Shown here: positions 15,949 through 25,549 of the stretch, piece after piece | How the letters are laid out: the number at the start of each line of letters is the position of its first letter | Numbering within the stretch: the stretch's first letter is position 1 | From: Chrysophaeum taylorii | Lineage: Eukaryota > Sar > Pelagophyceae > Pelagomonadales > Pelagomonadaceae | DNA: 64,000 nucleotides | Direction of reading: 5' to 3' | Assembly (NCBI GenBank): GCA_029834535.1 | Contig: JAQMWT010000057.1 | Coordinates: forward strand, 1 to 64,000 | Notes under the pieces: generated by a model | Seen by the model: only the letters and a program-made list of their open reading frames with translations | What the model was told of the DNA's origin: nothing | Databases searched by the model: none | Program-made: the position numbers and the translations under genes

Positions 15949-18066
15949 TTATACGTCGGTGCGGGTGTCCGTGTTCGGGTACACCGTCACTCCTAATGGT
16001 AACTGTTGACCGCAAGGGGTCGTAAATGCGAACGTTGTAGACGACTGTCCCGAGTCTTCTCGGTAACGACCATCGTCCGAATCGCGATCGCGAGATCTTC
16101 GTCGCCGGCGGCGGCGTGAATGTCTGCTAGAGCTCCTGCTATCTTTCCGTCGGCGCTGGCACGAGCTGCTACGGCTCTTGTCGTGGCGTCGGGGGCTCCG
16201 GCTATCTCGACGGCCCGTTCGTGTCGAAGACGATCGGCCGTGTCCATCTGTTAAGTGCTGCACGGTATCCATAACCGTGGTTAGCTGCGTGCCCATATCA
16301 TTGAGTCTGCTCTGAATATCGTGAGCAGCGCTCGAACCGAGGGTGGCATTAGAACTGCCGTCGTCACGCGAGTGATTATCTTTCCTTTGTCGGCTCTCCC
16401 ATCGTCCTCGCGAAATGGGCTTTCTGCCGTCTTTGATGTATTTGCACATCGCTACATAATAGTCGTCGGGCTCGCGGTTGCAAATGACGCGGTTCCCGTG
16501 TTCATCCTTGTCGTGGGTCGCTAAGAAAAGCCCACAGTCCTTGCACGTCCTCTCGAACCACTTTTTCGGATTCTCTTCGAGGCGTAAGGCTTCATATTTC
16601 GTCGTTTTATCTTTCGTTCCCGAGACGAGAGCTCGTCCTCCGCGTCCAGGCGGCGGCTTCTGCGGCTTCCCGCTCGAGGGGTTCATCGAGTTTCGGCTGT
16701 TCTTCTCCGCCATGGCTGTTGCGAAGTCGTTTTCGAGCCGCGTAATCAGCGACAACGTAGACGTAAACGTCTTATACGTCGTCGGGTGTCCGCTGCGCAT
16801 CGTTCGCACGCGGGATTTCAATTCGCTGGACTCCAGTCCACGTATCAAGTAAGAGATGATCTCCACGTCGTTGAGATCTCGGTTGGCCACGGAACAGTAT
16901 GCCATGGCTTCTTGCTGAAATTTAATGCAATACGTATGCACGTGACGTTCTCCAGAGCGTTTCGGAACGGTCGCTTGGGTCGTGCATTGTAACTTTCGTA
17001 ATGATTCCTCTGCCGTCACCGGCAGCGGACAACTCTCTCGGAAATATTTCAAAATCTTGAGGCAATACTTCTCGTTCAATCGTCGTATCCGTCGTACCAC
17101 GGAACCGTACTCCTCATCGTCGATATCCCGACGTAAATAGAAAGACGCTGGGTGATCGAGGTCTTTACACAGGTCTTCATACTTCTTTAAGTGTTCTCGA
17201 AAAATCGGTGCGACTGTGTCGCGCAGGGTCGCGGGAAGCAGATATCGGAGTTTCTCCAAGCTGAAATGGTCTTCGGCTAACGTACTCATCACCGCGCCCG
17301 CATCTAAATCGAACTGGTCCTGATCGCGTCCATCGAGAACCAGTTTAAAAGTTTCGGTTTTTAATCCAGAGGTTGATCGCCGCTCCTTGTTGCGATCGTG
17401 TTTAGCTAACGCGCTCGCGAGTCGATCCGTAAAACCCAGCAAGAACTCTTTGGTGTCGATCCTTCCGGCGCCACGCGTCTCCTCCTTTTCTTCTTCATCA
17501 TCGTTTTCATTGCGCGGCTTCCTAGCTTTCGCGCGTGATCGTGTAGTCGGCGGCTCTTCCTCAGCTCGGGACTCCGGGCTGCTCGCTCGCCTTGATCGAC
17601 TCGGCGTACGCAACTCGTCTCTTTCACGGGTCAACGAGCTTACTTGCTCTTGGAAGGCGCCTGCTCGAGCTTTGGCCCGACGCAGTTGCTCTATTATGTC
17701 TTCTTTCTCCTTCCGTTGTAGCCGTTCTTTTCGTTCGTCGTCTTCCCCTAATTGTTTTAAAAGTTGTTCTTGCACGCGTTCGTTCTCTACGCGTAATTCC
17801 TGCAAGAGAGCCTCATAGAACTCTTTCATTATCGTTGGGTCCAGGGGTACTGCACGCGTTGACGGAGCTGTCGATCGTCCTCCCGTCGGTCTCTCCGTGG
17901 GCTTGCCGTCGTTGTAGTCTAGCTCTTCTTCCTCGTCAACTTCTGTATCGTGCTCTTCTTCCTCGTCATCATTATCATCATCGTCATTCCGCTCGTCCGT
18001 CTCATCCTGACGGCTTGGCGGTTCTTCATATCGTAGCTGCTCGACGGCAGCATCATCGTCTTCCAT
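15949..18066 (-). CDS. Gag polyprotein of the gypsy element
   Basis: A 705-residue frame with an ATG at 18066 and no breaks. The N-terminus is extremely acidic (DDDDNDDEEEEHD region), followed by a long Glu/Arg coiled coil (about residues 75-160). A capsid-like helical domain lies at about 200-470 (ETFKLVLDGRDQDQFDLDAG, YCIKFQQEAMAYCSVANRDLNDVEIISYLIRGLES). Next comes a Cys-containing segment (CKDCGLFLATHDKDEHGNRVIC) that could be a small zinc site rather than a CCHC knuckle. The C-terminus is Arg/Ser-rich (SRHSRRRRRRRSRDRD), suited to RNA binding. Gag packages element RNA in the cytoplasm; the SR-like tail is unusual. Confidence 0.85.
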   Translation of the reverse strand: MEDDDAAVEQLRYEEPPSRQDETDERNDDDDNDDEEEEHDTEVDEEEELDYNDGKPTERPTGGRSTAPSTRAVPLDPTIMKEFYEALLQELRVENERVQEQLLKQLGEDDERKERLQRKEKEDIIEQLRRAKARAGAFQEQVSSLTRERDELRTPSRSRRASSPESRAEEEPPTTRSRAKARKPRNENDDEEEKEETRGAGRIDTKEFLLGFTDRLASALAKHDRNKERRSTSGLKTETFKLVLDGRDQDQFDLDAGAVMSTLAEDHFSLEKLRYLLPATLRDTVAPIFREHLKKYEDLCKDLDHPASFYLRRDIDDEEYGSVVRRIRRLNEKYCLKILKYFRESCPLPVTAEESLRKLQCTTQATVPKRSGERHVHTYCIKFQQEAMAYCSVANRDLNDVEIISYLIRGLESSELKSRVRTMRSGHPTTYKTFTSTLSLITRLENDFATAMAEKNSRNSMNPSSGKPQKPPPGRGGRALVSGTKDKTTKYEALRLEENPKKWFERTCKDCGLFLATHDKDEHGNRVICNREPDDYYVAMCKYIKDGRKPISRGRWESRQRKDNHSRDDGSSNATLGSSAAHDIQSRLNDMGTQLTTVMDTVQHLTDGHGRSSSTRTGRRDSRSPRRHDKSRSSSCQRRRKDSRSSSRHSRRRRRRRSRDRDSDDGRYREDSGQSSTTFAFTTPCGQQLPLGVTVYPNTDTRTDV

Positions 18067-18512
18067 ATCGGCTCTGGCTCGTTCTAGTCGGCCGAGATCA
18101 AAGCGGGTCCAAAATGGTTGAGTCGTCGTCGTTCTCGTGCTCCTTCGGCTCTGGAACTTCTAATCGTCCACGACACGCGTAATATCGTCGTTGCGTGCGT
18201 CTTCCACCGACAAATCTATCCGTACGGTGGGCGGCAGAACTCGTCTCTGCCCGGCAAACAATGCCTTATCCGTGAGTTGCGATCTCACTCCGCTCGCCTG
18301 TGGCAGCGGTACCCGGGTTGCGCGTCGGTTAGCACCAAATCGCGCGTCGTCACTTCCGACGACTAACGTATCCGGCCGGGGAACTTTCCCACGGCAATGG
18401 TCCTTCTGGAATTCCTTGTCGGCGCGCTTGATCAGGGCGCGCACGGCTTGTCCGGACCGTGTAGAGAATGCAAGATGCACTAGTTCGCTGCGACCGATAT
18501 AGTCGCTCGAAT

Positions 18513-18529
18513 CTCGTATTCCTCCACCA
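18513..18529 (-). promoter_or_regulatory. Candidate primer-binding site
   Basis: Read on the minus strand, two bases after the 5' LTR, the sequence is TGGTGGAGGAATACGAG. The leading TGG is complementary to a tRNA CCA end. I could not assign the tRNA with confidence. Confidence 0.5.
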
Positions 18530-18531
18530 CC

Positions 18532-18868
18532 TGTGGCGTAAGGAGAATTTTAGGGGCTACCTGGCGTGCCTTCGAATCCTGGCTCGCCGATCGCGTCCGT
18601 GCCCTTGGTGGGATCACTGGACGAGGATGGCCGTTCTCCCGCCACGCGACCACAAACAACTCCCGTGCCTGGTCCTCTAAACTTGAGGACCGGCTGTTGC
18701 TTTATGATCAAGGATATATCGAAAATCGGAAATCAGGGTGACGCATGTCACGGAAAAGGGAGATGATGTCATAGAGAACACTGACATCATCAGAACGGAG
18801 TAGGGTGCCCCTGATAAGGGGGGCCCTAGAAGAGGGGTAAACCTTAGGAGGCGGGAGTTGCCGCCACA
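18532..18868 (-). repeat. 5' LTR of the methyltransferase-bearing element
   Basis: 337 bp, TG...CA, partner of 8379-8717. It should hold the element's promoter on the minus strand; I did not pick out a convincing TATA box. Confidence 0.93.
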
Positions 18869-19254
18869 ACAACGACACGATCAATGATGTATCTGGTACC
18901 GTTGCAGTGGCCGTGCGACGGGTCGAGGTTGCGAAGACTTTAAGCTCGCGATCAAAGTCAGCATCCCGTTGGTTGTCAGGGAGTTGAAAACTCGACTGTA
19001 AAGAGCGAGGCGTCGGCTTCCGACCCAACCTAGTCGGCCGAAAAGAACTCCGACGCCTCGTCTCGGGAAAAAAAGGCCGCGGTCACGCGCGCGTTGTCAG
19101 CATCGACAACATCGTTTCGACGGGGCGTGAGAATGGCGCGCTGAAAGAGCCGCCGCGGGTCGTGGAAATAGTCTGAGAGGTCGCCGTAGACGGCTTGGAG
19201 GATCAATGCCTGGCTCGCGGGCCTACCTGATCCTTACCCTAAATCGAGGGACAA
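18869..19254 (-). pseudogene. PIF1-type helicase fragment, 5' part (composite copy B continued)
   Basis: Begins with ACAAC, the duplicated target, and continues the PIF1 frames (minus strand: CNGTRYMI region, then FNSLTTNG and RAILTPRRNDVVDA). Ends at CTAAATCGAGGGACA, where the non-LTR fragment starts. Confidence 0.75.
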
Positions 19255-20085
19255 CTCGCCGCATCTACCGTGAGTGGGGGATCGCCAACGCATTAGGCCG
19301 GGCTCGCTGTGCCCTCACAGCCCTCACCCATGTCGCCGCCTCGGGGAACCCCACCCAGGCCGCCCGATCCCAGCAGGACGTCACCCTTCGTCGCACATAC
19401 GTCCGGCGGCAGCATGCGTACGACCTACGGGCGGGGCCCGCCCTCTCTTCGCCTGCCCCACGCCTCGGCGATGACCCCGACTAGGTCCCGCGTACTTGTC
19501 TCCGCCCGTCAGGCACATCCCTCATACCCCACAAACCCACCCACATCCTTCATGCTCCCCACACACACCCCCCTCTTAGCAGTCGACATTTAAAGACAAC
19601 CCACCCACATCATTCATGCTCCCCACACACACCCCCCTCTTAGCAGTCGACATTTAAAGACAAACAGACCTTCATGCTCCCCACACACACCCCCCTCTTA
19701 GCAGTCGACTTTTTTAAAGACAAACAGACCCACGCTGTGCCCTCACCGCCCCCACCCATGTCGCCGCCTCGGGGAACCCCACCCAGGCCGCCCGATCCCA
19801 GCAAGACGTCGCCCTTCGTCGCACATACGTCCGGCGGCAGCATGCGTACGACCTACGGGCGGGGCCCGCCCTCTCTTCGCCTGCCCCACGCCTCGGCGAT
19901 GACCCCGACTAGGTCCCGCGTACTTATCTCCGCCCGTCAGGCACATCCCTCATACCCCACAAACCCACCCACATCCTTCATGCTCCCCACACACACCCCC
20001 CTCTTAGCAGTCGACATTTAAAGACAAACAGACAAACAAACAGACAAACAGACAGACAGACAAACATCTGTCGATTAGTAGTAAG
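19255..20085 (+). mobile_element. 5'-truncated non-LTR element, with nested 3'-end insertions
   Basis: Plus-strand coding remnant ANFTEAK-type C-terminus: RRIYREWGIANALGRARCALTALTHVAASGN to a TAG near 19484, then a 3' UTR ending GTCGACATTTAAA and a GACA/AACA microsatellite. The 3' end occurs repeatedly (about 19570, 19650, 19710, 20010), and the coding part is duplicated at 19735-19910. This indicates several insertions of the same family, or tandem copying, within its own tail. Ends CATCTGTCGATTAGTAGT. Confidence 0.7.
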
Positions 20086-20960
20086 GAAAGGGTTATAACG
20101 TTCGCGATATGTACAATACACTATAGTTACAGCGTGGATTTATTAACAGGACCAAACAAATCAACATGCCAATTAAGCATGGTAACATGAGACTGATCGG
20201 GAATATATTAATTCCCTGGCAGACAGTCCTTGGTTGGGGAATGTAGGGGAAAACCCGCGCATGTTTCCGCAGCATGCGATGGAAAAGATTAGTTTTATTG
20301 CATTATGCAAGTGTACGTGTCCAATGACCGACCCAGCTCGGTCACGAATCAAATTAACAGGTGGGCACTACCGTCACATAAATATATACAGTAGACCAAC
20401 GCCAAACACAATTGTCGTATTGTACTTGTAATCAGGCGTGAACTGATCACTTCATTAGACGCACAACACAATTGGACTAACACGCCTACGCGCCTGGGCC
20501 CATAGCCTAGAGAGATTTGACCCTCTCCGGGTACATGGTAGAGACCGCGTGCGGTCTTAGGCGTGTACATACCATTCCGCTTGTCACATGCTACAACACA
20601 AGGCAGGGATTTAGGCTCCTAACTTCTCAGGGATATTATATCCCATGGAAGCTTTCACACTGACAACGAGGGACAGAGCTTCTGCTAATTAAGCAAAAGA
20701 CTCTGTGCCTGACGGCACGCACCTGGAAGGTTTCTACTTGTCAGAAGAAGAGCTCTAGATAATTCTCATACGTAGATAAGAGAACAATGTGGAAGGGGCG
20801 GGATAAGCATAAGGGAAAGCCGTATTAGTTTGGAGAGAAAACCCTCATGAAGATGGTGTGTGGGAAAAGGTGCGGAGTGCTCCAGAGTGTCGTTTACATT
20901 ATGAGTTAACTCTCTCGACTCCCTATGCGCACCGAGCTTTTGTCTCGTTAACCACTGCTC
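20086..20960. other. No supported gene
   Basis: An AT-richer stretch with only short frames. It probably belongs to the degenerate copia element that follows, but I see no diagnostic motif here. Confidence 0.5.
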
Positions 20961-21775
20961 GATGGTGTGTTCTCGCAAACCAAGAGTGCAGCCAGCCTAC
21001 CAGTATCTACCCACCTTACGACGGATGGGACTCCCATTCGCCCCCTTCCATCGTCACTTACTGCAATGTTTGTTGAACATGCTGCTGCATTCGGTGTCTC
21101 TCCGTTGCAATACTCTTATGCCACCTGTTTTATCGATCATAACCCGAACACTCCATGGTCATCATCTGAATATGGTTCAGCATCATCTTCCTTAACTGAC
21201 ATGGAGGAATATCTCCTCTTTTCGTCCGAGTACATCACGCAGGTTCTCCATGAGGAACCACTCCTCTTGATTCAACTAGAACCGGACTCATCTACCCCTT
21301 CCGCTTGTTCCACGCACGCTTATCCTGAAATGCAGTACACTGCTTCGACCGAATAGTCGTTAAACTACGACTCCCCAGCCACTGTAGGCCCGGACGAGAA
21401 CAAAGTCCAAGAATCGGAGATTGCGATCGAGCAGTGCAAGCTCTAGTGCTTACAGGGGTTTACACCTGAAGATCGGCAAGCCTACGTCAAGGAGATAACA
21501 AGAAAACTACACGGCATCGTCCGCTTCGGTTGTTTTAAGCTTGTTTTACCAGATGCCGCGACTCGTCCAATCGACAGTCGACTAGTTCTCAAGATCAAGG
21601 CCTACTCGTCCGGCGAGTACACCAGGCACAAGATTCGGTTGGTCTTGCGTGGCTTCTTAGCCTCGCTTGCGCCGACTTTTTTGGAACCTTTAGTCCCATG
21701 GCAACGATTGCTGCTATACGCGTCATCTTAGCCATTGCTGTTTACAAGATTCTACATGGTAAGTCAGGCCTAGAT
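20961..21775 (+). pseudogene. Degenerate Ty1/copia Pol fragment
   Basis: The reverse-transcriptase N-terminal region is recognisable: HGIVRFGCFKLVLPDA, DSRLVLKIKAYSSGEYTRHKIRLVLRGF, and, one frame over, DFFGTFSPMATIAAIRVILAIAV. These match the copia pattern of a KLVPKP-like stretch, K-K, RLVLRG and FSPVA. The catalytic core (YVDD) is missing. Upstream, 20967-21356 is an open frame (AMFVEHAAAFGVSPLQYSY) probably from the integrase-RT spacer. In-frame stops and a frame change near 21665 make it a relic. Confidence 0.7.
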
Positions 21776-22160
21776 CTACGCGTCGTCGTCTGTCGTGTGC
21801 CGATGCTAGGGGAACTATCCTGTTCCCTGAACTCTAAACCTGCCAGACTCACACTCAACGAGGCGGGATGGTTCTTCAGTTCTTTTACCACTGCACCCCA
21901 GAGTCCTCAGGACGTTGTTTGATACCCGACGATCACTCGAGGCAGGAGGCCCATTTGAAGCCCGCCAGATAGACAGAATGCGCTTTGCGACGTGGCAGCC
22001 GTGGATCGACGCTGTACAAGTGTAAGTATTGAATTAGAATTTTCTCGAACAGAGTTCGCTCGGAGGCGGCGGCAGCGGCGGACGGAGTATCCAGCGCGAG
22101 GCGCGAAGAGGGTCGCGTTGCCGTGCAAAACCTCCTTCCTGGCACAGAAGTAGCGGTGAC

Positions 22161-23750
22161 TCATACGAATACGGGAAAGCCCGGAGGAAAGTGGGGAAGG
22201 TCGCAGGGCTCGTCGTTGGAGCCGAGGGACATGCGGCCGGACGAGGGGTGGGAGCCGATCGAGGAGGCCATGGAGGAGCTCGAGGCATCGTAACACAAGC
22301 CGACATCATCCGACGAGGGCACATCCGGGATCTTGGAGCGCATCGCTCTGAGCTCGTCGACGCGCGGCGTTATCCAGCGGTTGACGAGGGAGTCTGCGTC
22401 GTCACTGTGCAACGGTTTTCGGATGACATCGTCGAAGACGAGGGCGAGGGTGTCGTCGTCTTCGTCGTTGTCCGAGGCGGGTACGACAGAGGAGGTGACA
22501 GCAACGAGGCCGGCCGTCGCACCTCTCGAGCGAAGAGCGCGGGCGGTCTCGGTGCCGCCGATGGCGGGCATCTTGAGGTCGACGAGGCAGAGGACAAAGC
22601 AGTGGGCGGGATGGACAATGGCGTCGCACGCCTCGAAGCCGTCGGCCGCGGCGACGACGTCGACATCATCGCCGCAGTCGCCGATTTTCGCGCGGCCCAG
22701 GGCGGCGTGGACGCCCGAGACGTGTCGCTCCCTGATCACGGCCGAGTCGTCCACAACGAGCACGGCGATTCGTCGGTTCTCGGCAGGAAAGTTGGCCGCG
22801 GGGCCGCGCGAGGCGAGCATCGTCTCTCCGCGTCGTCTTTCAACGAGCTCGTCGAGGTGTCTTCCGGCGGCGAGGCGCGGTTTGTGGAGGAGTGCGAGGA
22901 GGCCGCGGAGGCCACCATCTCGAAGCGGAGCGGCGACCGCCGCCCCCAGATCGCGCAGCAGCGAAGATACGGGCTTCTGGGCAGAGATTTTAACACAAAC
23001 GACGGGCGCAACGTAGTGCCAGAGCAACTCGTTCGCCTTGGTCATCGAGAGCGGGGCGGCGGCGACCTCGTCGAAGCCGTCGTCGAGGAAGGCGCGATTG
23101 AGGTCTAGCGGGACGCTCGGCCGTCGCGTGCGCCTCCCGAGGGCGTCGTCGCCGCGATAGTCGTCGTCCGTAGACGCGTCGACGAGCGCGACGACGGCGG
23201 GCAGGCCGTTCTCGCGCCACAAGTTGAGGGTGGAATGAGGGGACGACGCGCTCCCGTCGTCGCGCCGGATGAGGACGAGGCGCGGTCGCGGCTCGGTGGC
23301 GACCATCCGCGTCGCCTCGGCGACCGACGCCGCCGTCTGGAACGACACCGAAACCAACGACGCCGCGGCGCTGCGCTGCACGCAAGACACGGTCGCTGCG
23401 CGGCTCCCTTCGCACGCGTCGACAACCAACACGGTCGGGGCCAGGAGCGACTTGGACGACCGACACCGTCGGAGCCCGCCGCCCGCGCCGGACGACGACG
23501 ACGAACCCTGGGTCACCTGTGTCGCGAGCAAGCACAACGACTCCTCGTCGCCATGACAAGAGGTCCGAAGCCTTCGGCTCGCGCTGCACTGGGACGATTC
23601 CCCCGGCCGCTTCCGACTGTCCACGCGATGGCACAACGGTTGTTCATCGATTGGGGCAGGCGCCGAGTCCTCCTCCTCGCCTAAATGCCGTCCGGCAGCC
23701 AGCGCCAGCGCCGATTCGATACCACTCCTGGGCTCAAGTGGACCCACCAT
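22161..23750 (-). CDS. Response-regulator protein with a receiver and an N-terminal pseudo-receiver
   Basis: 529 residues from an ATG at 23750. The C-terminal half is a receiver domain: acidic pair in VLVVDDSAVI (D334, D335), phospho-acceptor D391 in CLVDLKMP, Ser/Thr in AVTSS (about 419-421) and conserved Lys in IRKPL (K445). The N-terminal region (about 105-235) has the same strand pattern (PTVLVVDA, PRLVLIRRDDG, AVVALVDAS, DEVAAAPL) but lacks the Lys and a clear acceptor, so it looks like a degenerate receiver. A Ser-rich tail follows residue 470. Receivers take phosphate from histidine kinases in two-component phosphorelays; no output domain is visible. It is divergent from the CenH3 gene, 193 bp away. 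Confidence 0.85.
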   Translation of the reverse strand: MVGPLEPRSGIESALALAAGRHLGEEEDSAPAPIDEQPLCHRVDSRKRPGESSQCSASRRLRTSCHGDEESLCLLATQVTQGSSSSSGAGGGLRRCRSSKSLLAPTVLVVDACEGSRAATVSCVQRSAAASLVSVSFQTAASVAEATRMVATEPRPRLVLIRRDDGSASSPHSTLNLWRENGLPAVVALVDASTDDDYRGDDALGRRTRRPSVPLDLNRAFLDDGFDEVAAAPLSMTKANELLWHYVAPVVCVKISAQKPVSSLLRDLGAAVAAPLRDGGLRGLLALLHKPRLAAGRHLDELVERRRGETMLASRGPAANFPAENRRIAVLVVDDSAVIRERHVSGVHAALGRAKIGDCGDDVDVVAAADGFEACDAIVHPAHCFVLCLVDLKMPAIGGTETARALRSRGATAGLVAVTSSVVPASDNDEDDDTLALVFDDVIRKPLHSDDADSLVNRWITPRVDELRAMRSKIPDVPSSDDVGLCYDASSSSMASSIGSHPSSGRMSLGSNDEPCDLPHFPPGFPVFV

Positions 23751-23943
23751 GACGAAATCAGCTCATCACCACGGAGACGACCGCGACGACGACTCTGCGA
23801 GCGACTCCTCCGTGTTGTAGGTGCCTTGAAGGAACACTATCAATGCTGACGTTGAGGGTTAAGACCCTTGTCATGGAACTTCAATCAAGGGTAAGAGATC
23901 GTTTTCAAGGCGGGAGAGCCTTTTTTAAACCGGCCGGCCGACG
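23751..23943. promoter_or_regulatory. Divergent intergenic region between response regulator and CenH3
   Basis: 193 bp lie between two ATGs in opposite directions, so both promoters must lie here or overlap the genes. I see GGTTAAGACC and TTTTTTAAACCGG-like sequences but no recognised element. Confidence 0.5.
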
Positions 23944-24393
23944 ATGGCGCGCTCCAAACACACACCGCGCCGGGGCTCCACGCCCAAGGCGACGACCCCG
24001 CCGCGCCGGAAGCAACGCTTGCGTCCAAACGAGCGCGCACTCAAAGAGATTCGAAAGTACCAGCGCTCGACGGACCTCCTGCTGCGAAAGCTCCCCTTCG
24101 CTCGACTCGTCAGAGAGGTCCAGCTCGGGTTTGTCAACAGAGAGTACCGCTGGCAAGCGGCAGCCATCATCGCGCTCCAGGAGGCGGCCGAAGCCCACCT
24201 CGTTCATCTCTTTGAGGACGCCAATTTGTGCGCGATCCACGCGAAGGTGAGAGAGAGCCTGTTTACTGCCGTCATCACCCTGCTGTTGTCGTTGTGCTTC
24301 TTTTTACACGCCACTTTCTGTGTTCAGCGCGTTACGATCATGGTCCGGGACATGCAGCTCGCGCGACGCATCCGCGGCGTCCTACGAGAATGA
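23944..24393 (+). CDS. Centromeric histone H3 variant (CENP-A/CenH3), one intron
   Basis: Exons 23944-24246 and 24328-24393 give 122 residues. The histone fold is clear: [61 protein letters not shown], then [17 protein letters not shown] after splicing. CENP-A traits: Trp70 in place of the H3 Phe (RWQ), AAEA and VHLFEDA instead of CEAYLVGLFEDT, a loop 1 one residue longer than H3, and a short Arg/Pro-rich tail ([12 protein letters not shown]) lacking the canonical H3 tail. The protein replaces H3 in centromeric nucleosomes and seeds the kinetochore. The 81-bp intron is a multiple of three with no stop, so unspliced RNA remains open and would insert 27 hydrophobic residues before helix 3. Confidence 0.9.
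   Translation: MARSKHTPRRGSTPKATTPPRRKQRLRPNERALKEIRKYQRSTDLLLRKLPFARLVREVQLGFVNREYRWQAAAIIALQEAAEAHLVHLFEDANLCAIHAKVRESLFTAVITLLLSLCFFLHATFCVQRVTIMVRDMQLARRIRGVLRE
24247..24327 (+). other. Spliceosomal intron of the CenH3 gene
   Basis: GTGAGAGAG at the donor and TTTCTGTGTTCAG at the acceptor. Removal joins CAIHAK to RVTIM exactly as in histone H3 proteins. Confidence 0.93.
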
Positions 24394-25549
24394 GGAGGAG
24401 GAGGAGAAGAAGACTGGTCGAGTTCCGATTTTTTAAATGAATTATTTCTATGATGCCGTGGTTGTTCACCATGCGCCCTCAACCTGGTTCTTCCACTGGA
24501 TGTCGCACGCGTTGGCGCCTGTGTGCTGCGCGGAGCGCGCCCCGTACGGTAATAACTCTAGGGGCGAGGCTATATCTCTCAGGCTAGGATCCCAACGTGG
24601 ATGGTGGCGTGCAGCAGCGGCGCGTCTTCTCGGGCGTGTGCTGAGAACACCGAGCTTCCAGTTGGTGCCCCTAGTCAGCGCACCGGAAATTGTGCCATTG
24701 CGGCGCATACCCCAAAGCTGAAAGATTGTGGGCACGGAGGAAGATCGGTATTTCTTTGTATAACGGGCGTGGGCCTGAGACGCGGCCAGTCCATTTTCCC
24801 ATTACGGGCGGGCTTCACGGCGGATGCTTCCATTGGGGTGACCGACCATCAAAGTTTCCGGGCAGGTCTGTACCCTTTCTCCTAAATTTAACTCTCCCCA
24901 ATAGGTATAGTGTGATTCGGCGCCAGCCCGTGTCCAACGACGGTCGAGATTCGTCCATTGACATCCCGCCAAGGCCCGGGTCCGTCTGCGAGGCGGTCCA
25001 CGGCGACCAAGAATGCGCTAATGATTCATCGATCCGACCGTTCTCCGCAAGTACCAGGGTCTTGCGACTCTTACTGCGATGGTGCGTTGCCTTCTTACCA
25101 TCCCGCCACGCGCATCATCGAAGTCGAGGAGACAAGAACTTCCAAAGTTGCCCCTCGATCACGCTGTGCGCTCGACCGAATTGCACGACGCCCAAACAGT
25201 GCCCATCGTGCATCGTTGCCATGTACGCTCGGAAGCGGCCGCCGGTGTCTCGCAATGCGCGATGCATCGAGACGCGCCTTCGCACCGTTATGCCGTGGAG
25301 ATGCCCCGGCCAAGAGAAAATCAAGGAGCAACAGGCCAGTCTATTCAATCGCAGGAGAGTCGGATAGCGTGCGCCAAGCGACTATTGTCGCAGTAAAAAC
25401 TTAGGTGGTATTGCCCATATCATTTTCGCTACTTGAAAGGATTTGGCTGTCACAACCAGCGTAAGGGAGGACACATTTTCGGAAAAAAAGCAAGTGGAAG
25501 GAAGCCACAGCGTGGTCGGTGTACACGCGCTCGTCCTGGCGAAAAGAGA
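24394..25549. other. No supported gene
   Basis: Several short frames, none with a recognisable domain. No repeat shared with the rest of the window was noticed. Confidence 0.5.

Larger units (their letters stand above)
8379..18868 (-). mobile_element. Full-length Ty3/gypsy LTR retrotransposon carrying a cytosine-5 DNA methyltransferase
   Basis: A complete 10,490-bp element on the minus strand. LTRs at 8379-8717 and 18532-18868 are near-identical (6 substitutions and 2 one-base indels by eye), start TGTGGCG and end CGCCACA, and are flanked by the direct repeat ACAAC (8374-8378 and 18869-18873). Order from its 5' end: LTR, candidate primer site, Gag, acidic region, retropepsin-like region, linker, DNA methyltransferase, reverse transcriptase, RNase H, integrase, polypurine-like tract, LTR. 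Six frame changes break Pol; each has the sign of a single missing base. The LTR differences imply some age. DCM-bearing gypsy elements have been reported from a charophyte alga and a dinoflagellate (published work, from memory), so the principle is known; this lineage and arrangement may be new. Confidence 0.93.
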
